Positions 1 through 7,100 of a stretch of 7,554 nucleotides of DNA are shown here, one piece after another. Source of the stretch: Anaerolineales bacterium (GTDB lineage Bacteria; Chloroflexota; Anaerolineae; 4572-78; J111). The notes beneath the pieces were generated by a model that searched no databases, was not told the DNA's origin, and saw only the letters and a program-made list of their open reading frames with translations. Positions within the stretch are counted from its first letter, which is position 1; each line of letters opens with the position of its first letter. The stretch lies in NCBI GenBank assembly GCA_012032575.1, contig JAAUSP010000369.1, forward strand, positions 1-7,554, in the 5' to 3' direction. A program made the translations under genes and the position numbers.

Positions 1-24
1 TTCGGCCAATGGCCTCGCAATGAC
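1..24. repeat. Right arm of a second copy of the same palindrome (cut by window edge)
   Basis: TTCGGCCAATGGCCTCGCAA followed by TGAC matches 87-110 of the complete copy except for one base (CCAATGG against CCTATGG). The rest of this copy would lie left of the window, so two copies sit in tandem about ten bases apart. The T run at 26-31 just after this arm could make it an intrinsic terminator for a plus-strand transcript arriving from the left; this is tentative. Confidence 0.75.
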
Positions 25-34
25 ATTTTTTGCA

Positions 35-111
35 CGTCACTGCGAGCCGCAGGCGAAGCAGTCTCCCCCATTGGGCTGGGGATTGCTTCGGCCTATGGCC
101 TCGCAATGACG
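35..111. repeat. Long imperfect inverted repeat (intergenic palindrome)
   Basis: The left arm (35-67, beginning CGTCACTGCGAG) pairs with the right arm (78-111, ending CTCGCAATGACG) around a loop of about 10 bases. Inside both arms is GCGAAGCA / TGCTTCG, and the right arm holds GGCCTATGGCC, itself a small palindrome. Palindromes of this type, with CTCGCAATGAC at the ends and GAAGCAATCTCC inside, are dispersed between genes in several environmental bacteria. It lies nine bases after the stop codon of the ATPase gene and would form a strong 3' hairpin in its transcript, but no U run follows on that strand, so it is not a classical terminator. Confidence 0.82.
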
Positions 112-119
112 GGTTCTAT

Positions 120-416
120 CTACTGTTCCCCATCCACCGGCAGCGACGATTCAATATCCAACAAAATTGATTCGTCATCCATCACGCTGAAGGTGGCCTG
201 GATGATCTCTTCGGGCAGGCCGCTGGCTCGCTTCTCGTTGACCCAAACTTCCTTCAGCAGTTCCATCAACTTTTGCTCGTTGTTCCAACCGGCTCCACCC
301 AATTGAATGAGCTTGGCCGTGACCAGTTCGCCGGCTCCGTTGCCCTCTTTCAGGTGGGTCAACTCCTTGCGCAGCCCGCGCTGGAGCAGCGAGGTCATGC
401 GCCGCAACTTTTTATT
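120..416 (-). other. Unrecognised C-terminal helical domain
   Basis: About 98 residues after the low-complexity linker. Predicted helices include KKLRRMTSLLQRGLRKELTH and NNEQKLMELLKEVWVNEKRA, followed by LPEEIIQATFSVMDDESI and an acidic end. It has no nucleotide-binding motif and no membrane segment. EccC proteins usually end at or soon after D3, so this tail may be an extra feature of this lineage. No function assigned. Confidence 0.55.
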
Positions 417-1136
417 ATCCTGCGGTGAGGCCGCCGGGGCCTGCGTCCCGTTAGTTTCTCCAGGTGTTGACCAGGCCGCCCGCTGCTTGGGGTATTTGGC
501 CTTGATTTTTTCCACCCACCAATCCAGGGCCTGGCCTGGCTGCTGCCCGTCCTCTTCGCCATCCGACGCGCTCGCCGGGATGCCTTTGCCCATATAAGGC
601 GTCGCCACCTGGAGCATGGTCGGCTGGCCGGAGCGAACAATGAAACCCCGCCCGATGGACAGTTCTTTGCCGCGTATCTCCGGCGGCGTGCGCGAGACCC
701 GCAGCGTTTCCACCGCCTGGGCGGTGCGCAAGCCCACCCCATAGTTGGACGCCTGCACCCGCCGCCGCAAATCGCTGATGCCGCTGTCGAGGGTGCCGCC
801 GATAATGAAATGCAATCCGTCACGCCCGAAGCGACGGGCCACGCCGGCCAGTTCTTTGGGCAGGTCCCGGATGCGCTCGATTTCTTCGCTCAGGTCGTCG
901 TAATTGTCAATGATCACAAACAGTTCGTAGCCGGGGGCTTGATTGGCCAGCACCTCGCCTTCGCGCTTTAAGTTGGCCAGCAGCCCCTCCATCTGTTCCA
1001 CCTCGGAGATGGCTGCCAGGACGTGCGGCAGTTCGTCCAGCTTGTGTTTGCCGTCGTATTCCATAAATTTGCGCTGCATGTCCACCAGCACCAGCCGGAC
1101 CTGATCGGGCGAGTAGCGATAGGCCAGCGACAGCAC
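120..1136 (-). CDS. Reading-frame fragment 8: terminal ATPase module D3, linker and C-terminal helical domain (true 3' end)
   Basis: This piece carries the real stop codon (TAG at 120-122). The first residue at 1136 is an internal codon; the correct frame extends upstream through the D3 P-loop to about 1170. D3 features: LAYRYSPDQVRLVLVDMQRKF, LPHVLAAISEVEQMEGLLANL, ELFVIIDNYDDL (residues 71-82) and LHFIIGGT near 109-115, ending at GRGFIVRSGQPTMLQVATPY. In EccC this is the domain that recognises the secreted partner. Residues about 190-240 are a low-complexity linker (DGEEDGQQPGQAL and TQAPAASPQD). Residues 241-338 are a predicted helical domain (LLQRGLRKEL, NNEQKLMELLKEVW) with an acidic end, which I do not recognise. 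Confidence 0.9.
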   Translation of the reverse strand: MLSLAYRYSPDQVRLVLVDMQRKFMEYDGKHKLDELPHVLAAISEVEQMEGLLANLKREGEVLANQAPGYELFVIIDNYDDLSEEIERIRDLPKELAGVARRFGRDGLHFIIGGTLDSGISDLRRRVQASNYGVGLRTAQAVETLRVSRTPPEIRGKELSIGRGFIVRSGQPTMLQVATPYMGKGIPASASDGEEDGQQPGQALDWWVEKIKAKYPKQRAAWSTPGETNGTQAPAASPQDNKKLRRMTSLLQRGLRKELTHLKEGNGAGELVTAKLIQLGGAGWNNEQKLMELLKEVWVNEKRASGLPEEIIQATFSVMDDESILLDIESSLPVDGEQ

Positions 1137-4100
1137 CCAGTTGTACAGCGTCGTCGTCTTGCCGGAAGCGGCGGCCCGACCACGGTGAAGTGCGGCCCCA
1201 ACCGTTTGAGGTCGAACAGGGCCGGGCGCAGACTGCCGTCCTGGCCCAATACCGCCTGAACCCGCTGCGGCCGGGCCGGGCCGACTTCCTCCAACACTTC
1301 CTGTAAAGGCACAATTTCGGGCAAAACCGTTACCGGGTCCGGCTGGCTGCGCCAGGTCATAGTTTCAAGCTGCTGGCGCATGTGCCGGGCCAGCAAACGC
1401 AGTTCGTCCCCTTCGGGCAGGGTATCGCGGCCATCCTCGTCCTGGAAAAGGCCGACCGGCAGGGCGATATGGAACAACAGCGGCCGTTTGCCCACCCGGA
1501 TGTACCCGCGCCCGGCGGTGTCCTCAATCTCAATTGCCCCCCGCCCAACGATGTCCATGTAGCGGTCGGTATTGCTCTGCTTGAAGGTGATCCGCTCGCC
1601 AAACAGGTTGTAGAATTTGCTGGGCATGTTGTTGGGCACGTTAGCCGTAATCACAAAAGTGACGCCCATACTCAACGAACGGCGCACCAGCGGGACAATG
1701 GTCGTTTCGACCAGGATTTCGTAGTTTTCCTGCAATTCGGCAAAGTTATCAATCATCACTACCACGGCGGGCAGGGCCTGATCGGGGAAGCGGGCGTTAA
1801 AATCGTACAGGTTGCTGGAGTCGGCGTTGCTCAGAATTTGCTGCCGCTCCTCGATCATTTTTTCCAGCTTTTCCAGCAAGCGCTGCAAGCGCTCCTCGTA
1901 AGTTTCCTCGTCGGCGTAGATGACCGCGCCACGTGGGGCAGCTCTTCCAGGCTGCGGAAGTTGCGCCCACCCAAGTCCAGCACATAAGCGTGAAACTCGT
2001 CGGGCGAGTGGGTAGCGGCCAGGCTGACCAGCAGCGAGCGCAGGAACGAGGTTTTCGCCCCAGCCGGAGTCGCCAAAACGGCCAGGTGATAGCGGCTCAA
2101 ATCAAAGTACAGCGGCACCTGGATAGCCTCCGCCGGGTTGTCGAGCAGGCCCATCACCGGGCGCATGGCCGCCTTGCGCCAGTCCACCCCCGGCCAGAGC
2201 GCCTCGGTGTCGCCGTTGAGCCAATCGCTCACCGTAGGAACCAGCACAAAGGTGCAGTTTTTCTGGGCGTCGTGAATGGGCGATTGCAGGCTGAACTGGG
2301 CCGGCAGGAAGTTGGGCCAGGGCTTGGGGGCCATTTGCCCGTTGACCAGTTCGGTGGACAGCTTGACCACCGCATCAAACAGCTTGGGCGTATCCTCGCC
2401 GGTCGGGACCGCCAGCGGGGGACGATCCGGCCACAGGGCGGCCACTTCCCGGTCGTCGGGCTGGTTTTCGTCCGGTGTAGGAAACCTGGATGAGTTCGAG
2501 ATTTTCGTTGCCCACCTGGATGTAGCCGCGCCCCGGCATGCCGTTGGGCAAAAAAGCGGCGTCGGGCGCACGCAGCATCTCGCGGCTGGTGTCCACCTGT
2601 TCCACCCGCAAACAGATGCGGAATTTGATATTGGCCCGCATCTGGTCCGATACGCCCTTGGGTCGCTGCGAGGCCAGGATCAGATTGACCCCCTGCGCCC
2701 GGCCCACGCGGGTGATGCTCTCCAACTCGGCCCGGTATTCGGGGTTATCGTCAATCATTTCGGCGTACTCGTCAATGATGATGAACAGGTGCGGGTAAGG
2801 TTCGCGGGTCAGGTGCAGCCCCTTGGCCCGGTACTCGATAATGTCTTTGGTCAGGGTTTCGGCGTTGAGGGCCTGGCGGCGGCGGATTTCGGCGTTGATG
2901 GCGGTGAACATGCGGTTGACGGCGGCCTTGTTCAGGTTGGTCACAATGTCCACCACGTGCGGCAGCTTTTCAAAGGGTTTAAAAGCCCCGCCGCCTTTGT
3001 AATCCACCAGTACAAAGTTCAAAATAGCCGGCGACTGGTACACGGCCAGCCCGACCAGCATGGTCATCAACATTTCCGATTTACCAGACCCCGTGCCACC
3101 GGCAATCATACCATGCACGCCGTCAGTTTTGGCCGAGAGGTGCAGGGCGCGTTTGCGGTTGCCGGAGGTGATGCCAAGAACGGCCTCCAGCCAGTCGGCG
3201 TGTTGGGCCGAGCCGGTGACAGCCCATTTTTGGCGGATGGCTTCTTTTAGCTCAACCAGGAAACCCGTTTCCTGATTGATACCAAACACTTCGGCCAGCA
3301 CTTGCCGGTAAGAGGACGATTTGGGCAGGGCATCAATCCGCAGCGGCTCCCGGCCCGACCAGGCCTTGCGGCCCAGATCGTGCATCAGTTGGCCCAACTG
3401 CCGGATCTGGGCGATTTCCGCTTTGAGTTGGCCCTGCTCGTCAAACTCACCCACAGCAAAAGCAATCTGGAACTCCAGCGGCTGGCGGCCCGCTTTGACG
3501 TAGCCCCGGCCCGCAATCTCGTCAATTTCGGCGGGGGTGCCGCCGACAATGGAGCGATAGTCGCCCGAATCGGACAGGCGCAGGGTCAGTCGCTCGGTGA
3601 AGAGGCTGTAGAGCTTGCTCGACAGCTCGTTGAGGCGGTTGACCGAGATGACAAAGTGCAGGCCGTAGGCTTTGGCCTGGCGGACTAATAACACAAAGGC
3701 TTCGAGCAGGTTGTTCTCGCTGTCCTTCTTGGAGGTGTCGCCAAAGGTTTCGATGAACTCCGCGAAGTTATCAATAACCACCAGAATGGCCGGCTCGATC
3801 CGGTCGGGGTGGCTGATGTTGTAGTCATACAGCGTCGAGACGCCGACCTCGCTGAAAAGCTTCTTGCGCTCGTCCACGATGTCGTTCAACTCGCGCAGAA
3901 TTTGCTGCACCCGCTCCTCGTAGCCACGCTCGTCGGGCATGATAATCGTCCCGACATGCGGCAGGGCGTTCAGTACTTCCAGGTTACGCCCGCCCAGGTC
4001 GAAGATGTGGGCGTGAAACTCGGCCGGCGAGTGGGTGGCGGCCAGGCTGACCACCAGCGAGCGCATAAAAGTCGTTTTGCCCCACCCTGACGCGCCAAAA

Positions 4101-7100
4101 AGGACCACGTGGCCCTTGGTGACATCAATCACCAGGGGTAACTGGCGGGCATTGTAGGGGTCATCGGCCAGCCCGGCGATGGCCCGCATGGCCGTTTTGG
4201 TCCAATCCATGCCGGGCCAGGCCACTTTGCCGGTAAACCAGCGCCGGATAAAGGGGTTCAGGCTGGTGATGCGCTCGAATTGGCCCAGAGTCATCAGAGG
4301 TTCATACTCTTTATCCACGTAGGCTTCAACCAGCGGGCTGGACATGGTCAGCTTGGTCGGTAGGAAGGGTGGCCAGGGCGTGCGCGGAGCTTGGCCCTGG
4401 AGCAGTTCGTTACACAAGTCTACCACCACATCGTAAAACTTGGCCTGCTTGCCGCCCTCGCGCAGCTCGGCGTAATCGTAGTTTTCGCCGGTATAGGCCA
4501 TCTGGATCAGCTCGATATTTTCGTTGCCGACCTGCAAATAACCGCGCCCGGCATGCCGTTGGGCAAAAAGGCGGCGTCGGAGCGGCGCAGCATTTCACGG
4601 CTGGTGTCTACCTGCTCAACCCGCAGGCAGATGCGGAATTTGATATTGGCCCGCATCTGGTCCGACACGCCCGTAGGCCGCTGCGAAGCCAACAACAGGT
4701 TGACCCCCTGCGCCCGGCCCACGCGGGTGATGCTGTCCAGTTCGTCTCTGAATTCAGGATTGTCGGTAATCATTTCGGCGTATTCGTCAATGATGATGTA
4801 CAGGTGGGGGTACGGCTCGTTGGTCAAATGCAGCCCCTTAGCCCGGTACTCGACAATATCTTTGGTGCCGGTATCGGCGTTGAGCTTCTGGCGGCGCTGC
4901 ATTTCGGCGTTGATGGCGGTGAAAAAGCGCTTGACCGCCGACTTGTTGAGGTTGGTCACAATATCAATGCAGTGGGGCAAATCGCGGAAGGGCTGGAACG
5001 CGCCCCCGCCTTTGTAGTCCACCAGGACAAAGTTCAACACGCTGGGGTCGTAATTCAGGGCCAGGCCGACAATTAAGGTCATCAACAACTCGGATTTGCC
5101 GGCCCCGGTCCCGCCGGCGACCATGCCATGCACGCCGTCTTTTTTGGCCTCGAAGTGCATTTCGCGCAGGCGGTTGCCCGACACCACCCCAATGGTCACT
5201 TTGAGCCAGTCGGCCAGTTCCGGATTAAGACTGTCCTGCCAATTTTGGGCGGTGCTCAGCCTCAATTGATCCACGAAGGTTTCGTTCAACTCCAGGTTGA
5301 GTTTGCGGGCCAGGATTTGCTTGAACAGGATCGAGCGGGGCAGGGCGTCCACCCGTACCGGCTTTTTGTAAACATAGCCGGTGCTGGTAATAAAATCCTG
5401 CATGCTCTGGGCGTACTGTTCCAACTCTTTGGTTTCGTTGGCGTCGCGGGCCAGATCAATCGGCTGGGCAATCTGAAAAGTGAGGGGCAGGTGGCCTATT
5501 TTTACATAACCCCGGCCCCGGTATATCGCCAATATCGCCCACCTGCCCGCCGACGATGGTCCGGTACTCGGTCGGGTCGGCCAGTTTGAGGGTCAGCCGT
5601 TCGGTGAAGAGGCTTTGCAACTGGCTCGACAGGACATTGGGTTGGCTGACCGTAATCACAAAATGAATGCCATACGGTTTGGCCTGCCGCGCCAGTCCGA
5701 CAAACTTATCAAAAACCGTTTCGACATCGCTCTCGGCGTCGCCGCCAAAGGTTTCTTTGAACTCGATGAAGTTGTCAATACAGACCACAATCGCCGGAAG
5801 GGGGGTAGTGGGATGGGCATTGTTGTACTTGTACAAATCGGGCACGCCGGCATTGTAAAGTATCGTTTTGCGCTGCTCGACGATATCGTCCAGTTCGCGC
5901 AGGAGTTGCTCGACCCGCTCCTCGTAGCCTTCGGCATCGGGGATGATGACCGAGCCGACGTGAGGCAGGTTTTCCAGCACACCGAGGTTGCGCCCGCCCA
6001 AATCCAGCACATAAACGTGCAGATGGTTGGGCGAATGAGTGGCGGTGAGGCTGACCACCAACGTGCGAATAAAGGTAGTTTTACCCCAGCCCGACGCACC
6101 AAAGAGAGAGACGTGGCCGCGCGGCAAATCAATCACCAGGGGCAACTGCTTGGCCGCATAGGGGTTGTCCACCAGACCGACTACCGGGCGCAAAGCGTAA
6201 TTCTCCCAATCCTGCTGTTCCAGCCAGCCGACTTCGCCGTTCAGCCATTTGTTGACCCCCGGATTCAGGGTCAGGGCGATATCCGGCTTGAGGCCGAGCA
6301 TGATTTTGTCCACGTCAATCAGGTACTCGTCGGAAGTGACGGCAGGGATGGTTTGATCCGGCGATACTAATAATTCGGACAGCGACAGGCGGTTGGGCAG
6401 AAAGTCGGGCCAGGGCGCGCGCTGCTTCTCGATGCCGTGCTCGCGGGCCATTTTGCCGAGCATGGTTACGATGGCCTTGTACAGTTCGGGCGGCTCCTGG
6501 TCCTGCGAGGCATCGTAAAGCTCGTTCCGATCCGGCCAGATGACCCTGGCCTGGGGGGTACGGTTGGGATCAATGACCTTGTCGCCGGTGTAGGCACTCT
6601 GAATCAATTCGATTTCGTCATTACCCACCTGCAAATAGCCCCGACCGGGAATATCGGTCGGCAGAAAGGCGGCGTCGGAACGGCGCAGCATTTCGCGGCT
6701 TTCGCCCGACGTTTCCACCCGCAGGCAGATGCGGAACTTGATATTGGAGCGCATCTGGTCGGTGACGCCGCTGGGTCGCTGGGCCGCCAGAATGAGCGAA
6801 ACGCCCTGCGCCCGGCCCACGCGGGTGATACTCTCCAGTTGGCCTTTGAACTCGGCCCGGTCGGCGATCATTTCGGCAAATTCATCAATGATGATGAACA
6901 GGTAGGGGTAGGGGTGATAGTTTCGTGCAGCCCCTTCTGGCGGTAGTCCACAATGTTTTTGGTCTCGGTTTCGGCGTTGAGGGCCTGACGGCGCTGCATT
7001 TCCGATTGGATGGCGGTGAACATGCGGGTCACGCCTTCGCCTTGCAGGTTGGTGATGATGTCCACACAGTGGGGCAGGTCCTCAAACCCTTTGAACGCGC

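Noticed and set aside
35..111. CRISPR repeat, tRNA or riboswitch
   Set aside because: There is no regular repeat-spacer pattern, no cloverleaf and no known aptamer core. The region is a simple long inverted repeat with a short loop.
35..119. Classical intrinsic terminator for the ATPase gene
   Set aside because: On the minus strand the hairpin is followed by GTGCAAAAAATG, with no U run. The only T run (26-31) reads in the plus direction.
2276..3250. Long plus-strand open frame of 324 codons, and similar plus-strand frames at 1382-1987, 1933-2493, 4369-5076, 5615-6370 and 6925-7359
   Set aside because: They lie exactly opposite well-conserved ATPase modules on the minus strand. They show low-complexity, histidine/glutamine/glycine-rich antisense composition and recur in the same way under each repeat unit. 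They are shadows.
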